Assembly: GCF_003966895.1 (NCBI RefSeq)
Contig: NZ_AP018449.1
Location: 1,484,001 to 1,548,000 of the forward strand
Length of the DNA: 64,000 bases
Source: Methylomusa anaerophila
Lineage (GTDB): Bacteria > Bacillota > Negativicutes > Sporomusales > Sporomusaceae
Reading direction: 5' to 3'
Positions 25,654 through 33,744 of the stretch are shown in pieces. Position 1 is the first letter of the stretch. Each line of letters opens with the position of its first letter. The position numbers and the translations under genes were made by a program. The notes beneath the pieces are model-generated. The model worked only from the letters and a program-made list of their open reading frames with translations. It had not been told where the DNA came from and searched no databases.

Positions 25654-26851
25654 ACCCAAATTAATGAATGCCGCTGACAAAAAGAAACTGGCGGTGCAGT
25701 TTATCCTGCTGTTTGGTGTCGTAAGCGCCCTCGGCGATATTACGTATGAAGGAGCGCGCAGCATTTATGGACCCTATCTGGGTTTTTTAGGCGCAAGCGC
25801 CGCCGTAATCGGGCTGATCACGGGGATTGGAGAATTTCTCGGTTATTTTTTACGGCTGGTATCCGGTTATTTTGTTGACCGGACAGGCCAATACTGGTTG
25901 ATTACCATCTTAGGTTACGGCATGCTGATTGCCGTCCCGCTGCTGGCGATAGCCGGGAATTGGCAAGTCGCCGTTATCTTTATTATGCTGGAGAGAATCG
26001 GCAAAGCCATACGCAGTCCGGCCAAAGATGCGCTGCTTTCCTATGCGACCAAACGGATCGGAACCGGCTTAGGTTTTGGCATTCACGAAGCGTTAGACCA
26101 AACGGGCGCAGTCATTGGGCCGTTGCTATTTGCGGCAGGCCTGGCCATTAACGGGAATTATACTACCGGATTTCATATCATGTGGATTCCGGCTATCCTG
26201 ACGGTGGCTGTCGTGGTGGCAACCAGGCTAAAAGTCCCCAATCCGGCCATGCTGGAAGAAGATGTGGTCCATAAGCCGGCAGAACAGCCGGCGGATAAAA
26301 AGCTTTCCAAGGCGTTCTGGCTGTATGCGGTATTTACGTTTTTAAGCGTCCTGGGGTTTGCCAACTTTCAACTGATATCGTATCACTGGCAGGTCAAAGA
26401 AGTGGTTGCTGCAGCCGCGATTCCCACTTTATACGCAGTGGCCATGGCTGTGGATGCGGTGGGAGCCCTGATTATCGGCAAGACCTACGACAAAAAGGGA
26501 ATGATTTCACTCATTGCCATTCCTGTATTGACCGTGGCTATCCCGTTTTTAGGCTTTTCCGATAGTTATGTGCTGGTGGTGGCAGCGGCGGTTCTCTGGG
26601 GTGTTGTCATGAGTATTCACGAAACGATTATGCGGGCAGCTATTGCCGACATGACTCCCATCGGTAACCGGGGTTTTGCTTACGGCATATTTAACATGCT
26701 CTACGGTACAGCCTGGTTTGTCGGCAGTGCAGCCATGGGATTGTTGTACGATATGTCGGTTCATTATATTTTTAGTTTTGTGGCAGTCATCGAGATCATT
26801 GCGATCTTTGTATTTTTATTGCTTCGAAGTAACCTGAAACATCCCGCGTAA
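25637..26851 (+). CDS. MFS transporter, ChrB-linked
   Basis: About 404 residues with twelve hydrophobic segments and the MFS loop motif (GYFVDRTGQYW after helix 2). ATG 25637 is preferred since AAAGGG lies six bases upstream; the open frame extends back to 25523 only as overlap with chrB. Coupling to the ChrB-like protein suggests efflux of an oxyanion such as chromate, although no ChrA transporter is present. Substrate is inference. Confidence 0.85.
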   Translation: MPVMAEPKLMNAADKKKLAVQFILLFGVVSALGDITYEGARSIYGPYLGFLGASAAVIGLITGIGEFLGYFLRLVSGYFVDRTGQYWLITILGYGMLIAVPLLAIAGNWQVAVIFIMLERIGKAIRSPAKDALLSYATKRIGTGLGFGIHEALDQTGAVIGPLLFAAGLAINGNYTTGFHIMWIPAILTVAVVVATRLKVPNPAMLEEDVVHKPAEQPADKKLSKAFWLYAVFTFLSVLGFANFQLISYHWQVKEVVAAAAIPTLYAVAMAVDAVGALIIGKTYDKKGMISLIAIPVLTVAIPFLGFSDSYVLVVAAAVLWGVVMSIHETIMRAAIADMTPIGNRGFAYGIFNMLYGTAWFVGSAAMGLLYDMSVHYIFSFVAVIEIIAIFVFLLLRSNLKHPA

Positions 26852-26890
26852 AGACAAAGGCTTAGCTCTCAGGTCTGCTGTTCCCAAACC

Positions 26891-27733
26891 TTACCTTTTA
26901 CTGTTTTTTGTAACCGTTACAGTGGTTCCGGTGCCGGGAATACTGGTGAGCCTGAGGTCGGCGCCGATGGATTGGATATCCTGTTCTAATATTTTATAAC
27001 CGAAAGATTTCTTTTGGCGGAGATTTTCCGCCGCCACAAATCCTTTCCCGTTGTCGGCGATCGTCAGTGTAAAGGCTTCGTCATTTTCACTTAAGCTGAC
27101 ATTCACCTGCGTTGCGGCGGCATGCTTGCGGATGTTGAATAATAATTCCTGGAAGATATGGAACAGTTTTTTGCGTTCATAGGGGGTAAAAGAAATTTCG
27201 TTGTCACAAGCGAGAGCTAGATTGACTTTGGTGCCGGTTTGCGTTTCATACTGGCGCAAATGATCCTGCATGGCGGCGATGAGATCGATATTCTCATCCG
27301 CTGCCACGGTTTGCAAGGCAAAAATATGTTGCCTTAGTTCGGTATCGGCAAAACGAATGGCTTCCCGCAAATCGTTGATTGCCGCCCAGGGCTCCTGGCG
27401 ATTTTTACAGGCCGTTTCAATTTCCATTATTTTCACATTCATAAAAAATAAGGACTGGGCGATACTGTCATGTAAATTGCGGGCAATCCGGTACCGCTCC
27501 TGCAATACCGCCGTCTCTTGCTTTTCCTGCTGCAGCTTGCCGTACAGGTTTTCCATCAAAGCGAAAATGCCGTGAGAAAACACAATAAAAATTACGCCAG
27601 TCAATGCCGCTACTAAAACATTGCCCCAATCCATCGAAATAACATCCAGGAATTCGTGCCTGGCGAATTCAAACAGGCCGATGCAGATGGCCGGTACGAT
27701 GGCCGCGATCCATTTCATTCTAGTAATATTCAT
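26891..27733 (-). CDS. sensor histidine kinase (HisKA_3 type), orphan
   Basis: A 280-residue kinase with two N-terminal helices (about 8-20 and 37-60), a coiled linker, the dimerisation/phosphorylation motif ERYRIARNLHDSIAQSL (His88), and a HATPase domain with ELLFNIRKHA and DNGKGF. ATG 27733 is preceded by GGGAGG; the frame upstream of it is unlikely to be coding. No response regulator is next to it, unusual for the NarL-type partner class. The sensed signal is probably membrane or redox related but unknown. Confidence 0.87.
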   Translation of the reverse strand: MNITRMKWIAAIVPAICIGLFEFARHEFLDVISMDWGNVLVAALTGVIFIVFSHGIFALMENLYGKLQQEKQETAVLQERYRIARNLHDSIAQSLFFMNVKIMEIETACKNRQEPWAAINDLREAIRFADTELRQHIFALQTVAADENIDLIAAMQDHLRQYETQTGTKVNLALACDNEISFTPYERKKLFHIFQELLFNIRKHAAATQVNVSLSENDEAFTLTIADNGKGFVAAENLRQKKSFGYKILEQDIQSIGADLRLTSIPGTGTTVTVTKNSKR

Positions 27734-27855
27734 GCCAAACCTCCCGCCGGGAAAGCCTATTGTAGTCTGACTGTAATCATAAATATTTAATTTGTCAATA
27801 GGAGCAATTGGCATATCGAGCGGCAAATATTTTTTATAGATAAAAAAGCAGGATA

Positions 27856-28212
27856 TCAATTCAGTTCGGCCAGGCCGCCTTCGCGTAAGGTGATCGTGTG
27901 CGTTGCAGTTAAATTGAGTTGCTGCCATTTCAATTTTTCGCCACAACAGGTAATCCCCCAGATATCCCATTGCGAAATGCCGGCGTCATAATTGGGGAAG
28001 ACAATCCGCACACTTTGGCCGGTTAATAATGCCTGCCCTTTTAAGGCGTTTGGTCCCGGCGCAGTACTGTTTGCGGGCGTAACAGATAATTCATTAATGT
28101 CAGAATCACTGGCGTTTACAATGGTGATCTCCTGGCTGGCGGCAAAAGTGGCCGCGGAGAAGTCTGTCAGGATAAAAACGATGAGCAATACGGTAAAGCA
28201 ATATGTTTTCAT
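27856..28212 (-). CDS. small exported protein of unknown function
   Basis: 118 residues with a clear signal peptide (about 1-24, ending TFAAS). The mature part looks all-beta (ITIVNASDSDINELSV, QSVRIVFPNYD) with one CC pair in WGITCCGEKLKW. GGAGGATTAG precedes the ATG. No family recognised. It could bind a metal through the cysteine pair; that is speculation. Confidence 0.72.
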   Translation of the reverse strand: MKTYCFTVLLIVFILTDFSAATFAASQEITIVNASDSDINELSVTPANSTAPGPNALKGQALLTGQSVRIVFPNYDAGISQWDIWGITCCGEKLKWQQLNLTATHTITLREGGLAELN

Positions 28213-28310
28213 TTGCTAATCCTCCATATAGTTGATGTTTGGTTTTAATATCCAATATCCATCAAAATTAACTCCTGGTATAATGAAATTCCGGTGTGGA
28301 ACAAACACAT

Positions 28311-28336
28311 AAAGAATGGCCGCACGGCCATTCTTT
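28311..28336. terminator. intrinsic terminator after the rhodanese-like gene
   Basis: AAAGAATGGCCG and CGGCCATTCTTT are perfect 12-base arms with a minimal loop and A/T-rich ends, between two minus-strand genes. Transcription of the upstream gene probably ends here. Confidence 0.8.
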
Positions 28337-28376
28337 ATGCATTGTTCGCGTCTGTCAGGTCTGTTAATTCTGTTTG

Positions 28377-28425
28377 TTAATGATGTTTTAATGATGTTAA
28401 TGATGTTTTAATGATGTTAATGATG
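28377..28425. repeat. tandem 20-bp repeat at a gene 3' end
   Basis: About 2.5 copies of a 20-base unit made of TTAATGATG and TTTTAATGATG. The last partial copy contains the stop codon and final His-His codons of the rhodanese-like gene, so slippage could change its C-terminus. Confidence 0.8.
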
Positions 28426-28887
28426 CTTTTTATGATCAGCTCCCCCCATCGGGCAGCCGCCTGACCCTTCGCTGCTTTTCACCAGCCAGCCGTCTATGCC
28501 ATGCAAGCGTAAAACAAAGACGGCATACGCCCCGTCCACAGTAGAGTCGCCAACGACCAATACGCGCTTGTCCCTGGGCAAGTCCTTTAGATGATCATGT
28601 AAATCAGTGAGCGGCACATTCAAGGCCTCTTTGACCGGCGATTTTTGGAAACTTTCTGCCGCGCGCACATCCAGCAGGAGATCATTGGCCGTTTGGCTTT
28701 CCGGGCTGACAATAAAAGAATGATTGCCAGGCACCGATTTTAACAGCTGGTCAATTTTGGCGTGAATCGACGCAGTGCCGTCATGTCCGCCGGCGGCATG
28801 ACCGGCGGCGGGTTCTTCCTGAGCGTAAGCCGGAATTAATGTGAAAGTCAAAAGCAGTGTTAGTACCAGCAGGAAACGGGTTTTCAT
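28417..28887 (-). CDS. exported rhodanese-like protein, catalytic Cys missing
   Basis: 156 residues: signal peptide (1-22, ending AYA), a His/Gly-rich linker, then a rhodanese fold with LLLDVRAAESFQKSPVKEAL and a C-terminal GGCPMGGADHKKHH. The active-site loop reads VVGDSTVDGAY, so the catalytic cysteine is replaced by glycine. It should not transfer sulfur that way. The Cys/Met/His-rich tail suggests metal binding. A copper-type TonB receptor follows on the other strand. Confidence 0.8.
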   Translation of the reverse strand: MKTRFLLVLTLLLTFTLIPAYAQEEPAAGHAAGGHDGTASIHAKIDQLLKSVPGNHSFIVSPESQTANDLLLDVRAAESFQKSPVKEALNVPLTDLHDHLKDLPRDKRVLVVGDSTVDGAYAVFVLRLHGIDGWLVKSSEGSGGCPMGGADHKKHH

Positions 28888-29131
28888 TGCAAAACCTCCT
28901 TATTTTGTGGGAATTACTGCATTTGCCGATAAAGAACAGCAGCCTCCTTTCTTAGTGAAATATAAAATATAAAATCATTCCTGACTTTTTTAGCGCCGGG
29001 TTACTTGGGCCCCGTGCCGGGAAAGCAATAAAGGCTACAAAGGTCGTATGACCCTTGTAGCCTTTAGCCGTTGCTAATCAACTATACGTTATTTATATTA
29101 AAACCATATCTTTGTAATGTCTACTATCCTG

Positions 29132-29280
29132 AAGTACTATTGAGACTGTCCAAAAGTACTATTTTAGGCTTTGGCAGCCGGTAATTCCCGGGATGAAGGA
29201 GCGGATCGCAAATGGACATATTGACAAGGGGAGGAGATAAGCAACTATTTTTAGTACTTACAGGTGACAGAATGGTACTT
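29132..29280. promoter_or_regulatory. paired GTAC-centred repeats
   Basis: AAGTACTATT occurs at 29132-29141 and 29154-29163 (22-base period). TAGTACTT at 29252 and GGTACTT at 29274 are near-inverted copies with a 21-base period. Two helical turns between members of each pair fits binding of a dimeric regulator on one DNA face. Confidence 0.45.
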
Positions 29281-29364
29281 TAGGATAGTATTTCAGCACA
29301 AAGTAAAAGGATATAATTAATAGTACGGATAGGATAACTGAATATGGGCTGATTAGTAAAACTG

Positions 29365-29398
29365 AAGGCCAGGATTGTTCTTAGGGACACCTGGCCTT
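29365..29398 (+). terminator. hairpin in the leader of the TonB receptor
   Basis: AAGGCCAGG and CCTGGCCTT form a 9-base stem about 65 bases before the receptor start, followed by TATTGCTTTT. It may be a terminator of upstream transcription or an attenuator. Confidence 0.55.
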
Positions 29399-29464
29399 TA
29401 TTGCTTTTCAGGCCGCGATTCTCTTTTGTCAGCGAAAAGAATTGATGATAAGGATGATGATTTG

Positions 29465-31432
29465 ATGAAAAAAGTACGGTCCCTGGTTGTTTCTTCCCTA
29501 TTGCTAATCTCCGCCAACACTCAGCCGGCTTTGGCGGCGGAAGAGGAAAAAGCAGCATTTACGCTGGATGAGGTTGTTGTTACCGCGCCGGCGGTCAGTG
29601 ACCCATTGACGGTGGAAACCGACCCCAGGTCGCCCCGGCAGCCGGTTCCGGCTGCTGACGGCGGCGGCTATCTGAAAAGTATTCCCGGGTTTTCCGTGGT
29701 CCGGCAGGGAGGGACCGGTGGTGATCCGGTTTTCCGGGGACTGGGAGGAACGCGCCTTAATGTTTTATTGGATGGCACTTATCAGTTTGGCGCCTGCCCC
29801 GGCCGGATGGACCCAACCACCTCTTATGTTTTTCCCGAAACGTACAGCAAAATTACCGTTTTAAAAGGGCCGGAGACGGTAAAATACGGTGGCGGCAATG
29901 TCGCCGGGACGGTATTGTTTGAACGGGAGACGGAACGGTTTGACCAGCCGGGCGTCCGGGTCAACAGCAGCGTACTTTTCGGCAGTAAGGGCCGCGATGA
30001 TGAATTACTGGACGTTACCGCCGGTGATGCCAAAGGCTATGTGCGAATTATCAAAACCAGGTCACATGCCGATGACTATACGGACGGCAGCGGCAATAAG
30101 GTTCATTCGTTCTATACCCGCCAGAGCCTGACCGGCATTTTCGGCTGGACGCCTGACGCCAATACCCTGTATGAATTTACGGCCGATACCAGTGACGCCG
30201 AAGCGGCTTACGGCGGTAGATCCATGGACGGCCCCCAGTTCGACCGCAATGATTACAGCTTTAAATTCAGCAAGCAAAATCTGTCGCCGGTGATTAGCAA
30301 TTTAGAATTCAAAGCATATCACAACTATGTCGATCATGTGATGGACAACTATTCGCTGCGGCCGGCCGGGATGACGCCTATGGCCATGGAAGTCGACCGG
30401 ACGACAAACGGCGCGCGTTTAGCGGCTGATTTAATTTTAGGCAAATCCACCACGGCAACCATAGGACTGGATTATCAAAAAAATGAGCATGCCAGCCGCA
30501 TGGCCATGGCGATGACGGGAACTCCGGTTTACAGTACCGGCATGGTCCGCGATCTAACCTTCACCAATTATGGAGTATTCAGCGAATTTAAACATCAATT
30601 AAATAACAACAGCCGGTTGCTGGCCGGACTCAGGATCGACAGCCTGGACGTAAAGAATGAAAAAACAGCGGCGGAAGATCATAACCGGACCTACGGCGCT
30701 TTCCTGCGGTATGAATATAATCATCCCAATGCACCCGTTACCTCTTATATTGGCATTGGTCATGCCCAAAGGCCGGCCGATTATTGGGAGCGGCGGACCA
30801 ATTTTTACCTGAGCCCGGAGAAGAACACCCAGCTTGACACCGGGCTCATCTACCGTTCCGGCAAACTGAATACCAGCCTGGCGGTGTTTTATGCCGATAT
30901 TAATGACTTTATCCTATTCAAAAATGCCAATAGCTCGGCAAAGACAGCGGAGAATGTGGATGCCTCACTGTATGGCGGCGAAATCGATGTGGCCTACTCG
31001 CTGAATAAGAACTGGACGGCCACGGCTTCCCTGGCCTATGTACACGGCAATAATGATTCGGATCATAAACCATTGGCCCAAATTCCCCCCCTGGAAGGAA
31101 CGCTGGGCCTCAAATACAATCATGAGAAGGTGGAAGCCGGCTTGCTGTGGCGCGGCGTTCAGGCGCAAACCCGTTATGATTTAAACAGCGGCAGCGAAAT
31201 TGGCTACGATTTGGGCGCAAGCGGCGGCTTCGGCATTCTTTCGGCCAATGTGGCCTATAAAGCCGGTAAAGAGGTTACGGTCGCAGCCGGTGTGGATAAT
31301 ATTTTTGACAAAAATTACGCCGAATTTATTAGCCGGTCGGGGGCCTCTATCCCGGCGCTGGGCATCGCTTCTTCCTTCAGAGTGAACGAACCTGGCCGTA
31401 CCATCTGGGTAAAAGCAAGCTATAAGTATTAA
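29465..31432 (+). CDS. TonB-dependent copper receptor (OprC/NosA-like)
   Basis: A 655-residue outer-membrane receptor: signal peptide (1-24, ALA), TonB-box-like TLDEVVVTAP, plug domain and a beta-barrel ending in aromatic Y-K-Y. The plug carries GACPGRMDP with Cys111 and Met115, and the barrel has HVM at His291-Met293. These match the CxxxM and HxM copper-binding pairs known from OprC. ATG 29465 with AAGGAT nine bases upstream fits the signal peptide; the open frame back to 29375 is not coding. It proves an outer membrane. TonB-ExbBD are not in the window. Confidence 0.9.
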   Translation: MKKVRSLVVSSLLLISANTQPALAAEEEKAAFTLDEVVVTAPAVSDPLTVETDPRSPRQPVPAADGGGYLKSIPGFSVVRQGGTGGDPVFRGLGGTRLNVLLDGTYQFGACPGRMDPTTSYVFPETYSKITVLKGPETVKYGGGNVAGTVLFERETERFDQPGVRVNSSVLFGSKGRDDELLDVTAGDAKGYVRIIKTRSHADDYTDGSGNKVHSFYTRQSLTGIFGWTPDANTLYEFTADTSDAEAAYGGRSMDGPQFDRNDYSFKFSKQNLSPVISNLEFKAYHNYVDHVMDNYSLRPAGMTPMAMEVDRTTNGARLAADLILGKSTTATIGLDYQKNEHASRMAMAMTGTPVYSTGMVRDLTFTNYGVFSEFKHQLNNNSRLLAGLRIDSLDVKNEKTAAEDHNRTYGAFLRYEYNHPNAPVTSYIGIGHAQRPADYWERRTNFYLSPEKNTQLDTGLIYRSGKLNTSLAVFYADINDFILFKNANSSAKTAENVDASLYGGEIDVAYSLNKNWTATASLAYVHGNNDSDHKPLAQIPPLEGTLGLKYNHEKVEAGLLWRGVQAQTRYDLNSGSEIGYDLGASGGFGILSANVAYKAGKEVTVAAGVDNIFDKNYAEFISRSGASIPALGIASSFRVNEPGRTIWVKASYKY

Positions 31433-31562
31433 TTCATTCCCTCATTCCAGGAACGGGCAGTAATGCAAGATAAATCGGTAAATATATTCTTAAATTATTG
31501 GAAACTTTTTTGACACTTAAGTCCGAAATCGAGACTTTTTTTCTAATTTATGTTATGATTAT

Positions 31563-31584
31563 ATTAAATTTTGTAAAATTTAAT
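31563..31584. promoter_or_regulatory. operator-like inverted repeat before the cupin gene
   Basis: ATTAAATTTT and AAAATTTAAT are perfect 10-base arms with a GT centre, directly before the ribosome binding site AGGAGGTGGG and after TATGAT-like -10 sequences. It could be an operator or, in RNA, a hairpin masking the Shine-Dalgarno. Confidence 0.6.
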
Positions 31585-31597
31585 AGGAGGTGGGAAG

Positions 31598-32017
31598 TTG
31601 TCGGTTATGCCTTTTTTCCGCAAAATAAGGCATACGGATAAAAGTGTCAATATATTGGAGCCTAAAAAAAATAGATCAGACGCTCAACTCCAAAAATGCC
31701 TGAACTGCGAAAATTTATGCCTTCATTGCATAAAAGATTTGTGTGGCCTGACCGGTAAGCCTGAGGCCAGCAGCTACCGCTTGCTTTATGTCACAGATGG
31801 CAATATACAACTGCGTCTGCCAATTCACAACGTGGCTCGACGTCTTACTAAAGGTGAATTGATTCTGATCCCGGATCAACTCACTTTTGCCGTGGAAAGC
31901 GAGAATAACTGTGCTGCCAGTTTCTTAGTGAAGAATGTAAGTACGGTTCCTGATAAATCAGTTTCGTCCAAAAAACTCCGATTCAAATGTTCATATAAGC
32001 GAAGTTGCGCATCCTAG
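31598..32017 (+). CDS. cupin-like sensory protein without DNA-binding domain
   Basis: 139 residues. Residues about 58-110 (SYRLLYVTDGNIQLRLPIHN, then LTKGELILIP) resemble the N-terminal cupin of AraC-family regulators, but no HTH follows. A cysteine cluster precedes it (CLNCENLC then HCIKDLC). TTG 31598 is the start, with AGGAGGTGGG upstream. It may be a stand-alone ligand or metal sensor linked to the copper receptor before it. Function not recognised. Confidence 0.65.
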   Translation: MSVMPFFRKIRHTDKSVNILEPKKNRSDAQLQKCLNCENLCLHCIKDLCGLTGKPEASSYRLLYVTDGNIQLRLPIHNVARRLTKGELILIPDQLTFAVESENNCAASFLVKNVSTVPDKSVSSKKLRFKCSYKRSCAS

Positions 32018-32113
32018 GTGGAATGAATCATAACCGGGGCGGCCCTAAATAATGGGTCCGCCCCGTCAGTTTAATATTTAGCCTGGTTAGAAGACGGCAA
32101 TGAGGGAACCAAG

Positions 32114-32728
32114 CTAAAATAAAGTGAGCAGACTTAGTAAGCCAAAAGCAGCAATGATCATCCCGGATAACCAATTAATCCATTTTACCCATGCCTGGTT
32201 CAAGCGAGCTCGCAGCATCGCCGTTGTTCCGCTTAAGATCAACCACCAGATGGATGACCCGGAAAATACACCGGCGACCAGCAAAACAGAGAGACTGAGG
32301 TCTTGCCTGGGGCTGCCCAGGCCTAAACCGGCAAATATGGCTGCAAATACCATGATGGTCAAGGGATTGGTCAGGGTAAGAAAAAAGGCGGATGTATACG
32401 AGCGAAGTATGCAGGTGCTGTCGGAATTGTCTATCACCGGCGCCGGCTTAGATATAAAAGTGGTGAATCCTAAGTAAAGTAAAAGCAGGCCGCCGGTAAG
32501 ACGTAACAATTCCTGATGATCGAACAGGAATGTGGAAACAACCGTAAGGCTGAAAGCGGCGATGCAGCCGTAGAGTGCATCTGCCGTCGCCGTTCCCAGG
32601 CCCGAGATGAAGCCGGTGGTCATTCCGTTTAATAAGGTTCTGCGGATACAAAGTAACCCCATAGGACCTACCGGGGCGGCAATGGAGAAGCCAAGGATCA
32701 GACCTTTGATAAAAATATGCAATTCCAT
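32114..32728 (-). CDS. LysE-family amino-acid exporter
   Basis: A 204-residue membrane protein of usual LysE length with six hydrophobic segments. The start GFSIAAPVGPMGLLCIRRTL is the family signature. It follows the Lrp-type regulator gene after four bases, and its Shine-Dalgarno lies in that gene's end, so both form an operon. Exported substrate probably an amino acid or related metabolite. Confidence 0.9.
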   Translation of the reverse strand: MELHIFIKGLILGFSIAAPVGPMGLLCIRRTLLNGMTTGFISGLGTATADALYGCIAAFSLTVVSTFLFDHQELLRLTGGLLLLYLGFTTFISKPAPVIDNSDSTCILRSYTSAFFLTLTNPLTIMVFAAIFAGLGLGSPRQDLSLSVLLVAGVFSGSSIWWLILSGTTAMLRARLNQAWVKWINWLSGMIIAAFGLLSLLTLF

Positions 32729-32732
32729 TTTT

Positions 32733-33194
32733 TCACCCTTTGTCAGTTGGTAGCGGGAGAATGGGAGTTTCCTTAATTGTAGAGAGAATGATGGTTGTCC
32801 GCGTTTTTGCTCCTGGGAAAATTTTGATTTCGTTGCTGATGATTCTTTCCAGATCGTGGGTACCGGTGCAACGTACCTTTAAAATATAATCTTCCTGGCC
32901 GGCGACATGGTGGCATTCCTGGATTTCCGGCATGATGCCGATTCTAGCCAGAAACGCGTCCTTGTGTTCGCATCGCTCCAGTGTAACGGCTATTAGCGCC
33001 AACAGTCCATATCCCACGGATTCCGGGTCAATTATGGCAGTAAATCCCTTAATGATTCCCTTTTCTTCCAGTTTGCGAACCCGTTCGGCAGCGGCAGGGG
33101 CGGATAAGTCTAACAGGGTGCCTAATTCCGCCCATGTTGTCCGGCCATAATTCATCAGATGGCCAACAAGCTTCAAATCGATTGAATTTAGCAT
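32733..33194 (-). CDS. Lrp/AsnC-family transcriptional regulator
   Basis: 153 residues: N-terminal HTH (RTTWAELGTLLDLSAPAAAE) and C-terminal RAM effector domain (EIQECHHVAGQEDYILKVRC). It should sense an amino acid and control the downstream LysE exporter, a common Lrp-LysE pair. AAAGGAAT precedes the ATG. Confidence 0.92.
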   Translation of the reverse strand: MLNSIDLKLVGHLMNYGRTTWAELGTLLDLSAPAAAERVRKLEEKGIIKGFTAIIDPESVGYGLLALIAVTLERCEHKDAFLARIGIMPEIQECHHVAGQEDYILKVRCTGTHDLERIISNEIKIFPGAKTRTTIILSTIKETPILPLPTDKG

Positions 33195-33304
33195 AAAAAT
33201 AATTCCTTTCGTAACTTTACAGGCTTATTATACAAATATTTAGCAGCTAATACAACCTATGCAGCAAAAGAAATAAAATAAACGAAAAAAATAAAGGCTG
33301 GCTC

Positions 33305-33333
33305 TTGACGTTTGAATGAATTTAAGATAGAAT
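33305..33333 (+). promoter_or_regulatory. sigma-A promoter of the riboswitch-htpX unit
   Basis: TTGACG (33305-33310) and TAGAAT (33328-33333) are exactly 17 bases apart, about 30 bases before the riboswitch aptamer. Confidence 0.75.
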
Positions 33334-33361
33334 TAAATTGGAAAATTGAAATTTTCACCCT

Positions 33362-33459
33362 GAAGGGGAGTAGCTTGCAAAGGTTAGTGTCAACATACAC
33401 CGGGGTTCACACCCTTGGCACTGCCGTTGGCCCAGGCTTAGCCAATAAGCGAGACCTTT
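33362..33459 (+). promoter_or_regulatory. yybP-ykoY (manganese) riboswitch aptamer
   Basis: The 5' strand AAGGGGAGTAGC and the 3' strand AAGCGAGACCTTTG are the conserved P1/L1 signature of yybP-ykoY RNAs, with TCAACAT in the middle as in the L3 region. The 3' P1 strand overlaps the 5' arm of the terminator at 33453-33496, so ligand binding should prevent termination. Family recognised by motif; Mn2+ is the established ligand of the class. Confidence 0.85.
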
Positions 33460-33496
33460 GGTATGGATAATACGTTCGTACCTAGGTCTTATTTTT
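33453..33496 (+). terminator. riboswitch-controlled terminator
   Basis: GACCTTTGGTA (33453-33463) pairs with TACCTAGGTC (33479-33488) through two blocks, followed by TTATTTTT. Its left arm is also the right arm of the aptamer P1 helix, giving a mutually exclusive ON switch. Confidence 0.8.
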
Positions 33497-33744
33497 GTCT
33501 AAATTACCTGTCTAAATTCTCTGATCCCAATAATAATAATGAAGAATTTATCCAGTTACTTACTCATATTGATAATATAAATGATAATATAGAGAATATA
33601 AATGATAATATAAATACCGTAAATAACGTAAGGAGGTCGTATTATACCGGTGTAGAAAGTAATATAAGTGGACAAACCAGGAAGATCTTATTCTTATAGA
33701 GGAAACATAAAGAAAATGAGAAAATAACTCGGAGGTGTTTTATA
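33497..33744 (+). other. AT-rich leader between terminator and htpX
   Basis: No convincing gene. An 18-base direct repeat (AATATAAATGATAATATA) occurs at 33574-33591 and 33595-33612 with a 21-base period. AAGGAGGT at 33629-33636 has no start codon at useful distance. A short open frame runs through it, but its ATG (33463) lies inside the terminator. Confidence 0.5.

Larger units (their letters stand above)
28888..29464. other. long regulatory region before the copper receptor
   Basis: No gene is supported. It contains an imperfect hairpin at 29028-29065 (AAAGGCTAC and GTAGCCTTT arms, a likely terminator), four GTAC-centred words in two pairs (29132-29163 and 29252-29280), a weak promoter-like TTGACA at 29221, and a hairpin at 29365-29398. 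The density of dyads suggests metal-dependent control of the receptor gene. Confidence 0.5.

Noticed and set aside
28377..28425. Short tandem repeat as a possible CRISPR
   Set aside because: Units are contiguous, 20 bases, without spacers, and no cas genes are present in the window.
33463..33699. 78-residue plus-strand frame after the riboswitch
   Set aside because: Its ATG lies in the loop of the riboswitch terminator and no ribosome binding site precedes it.
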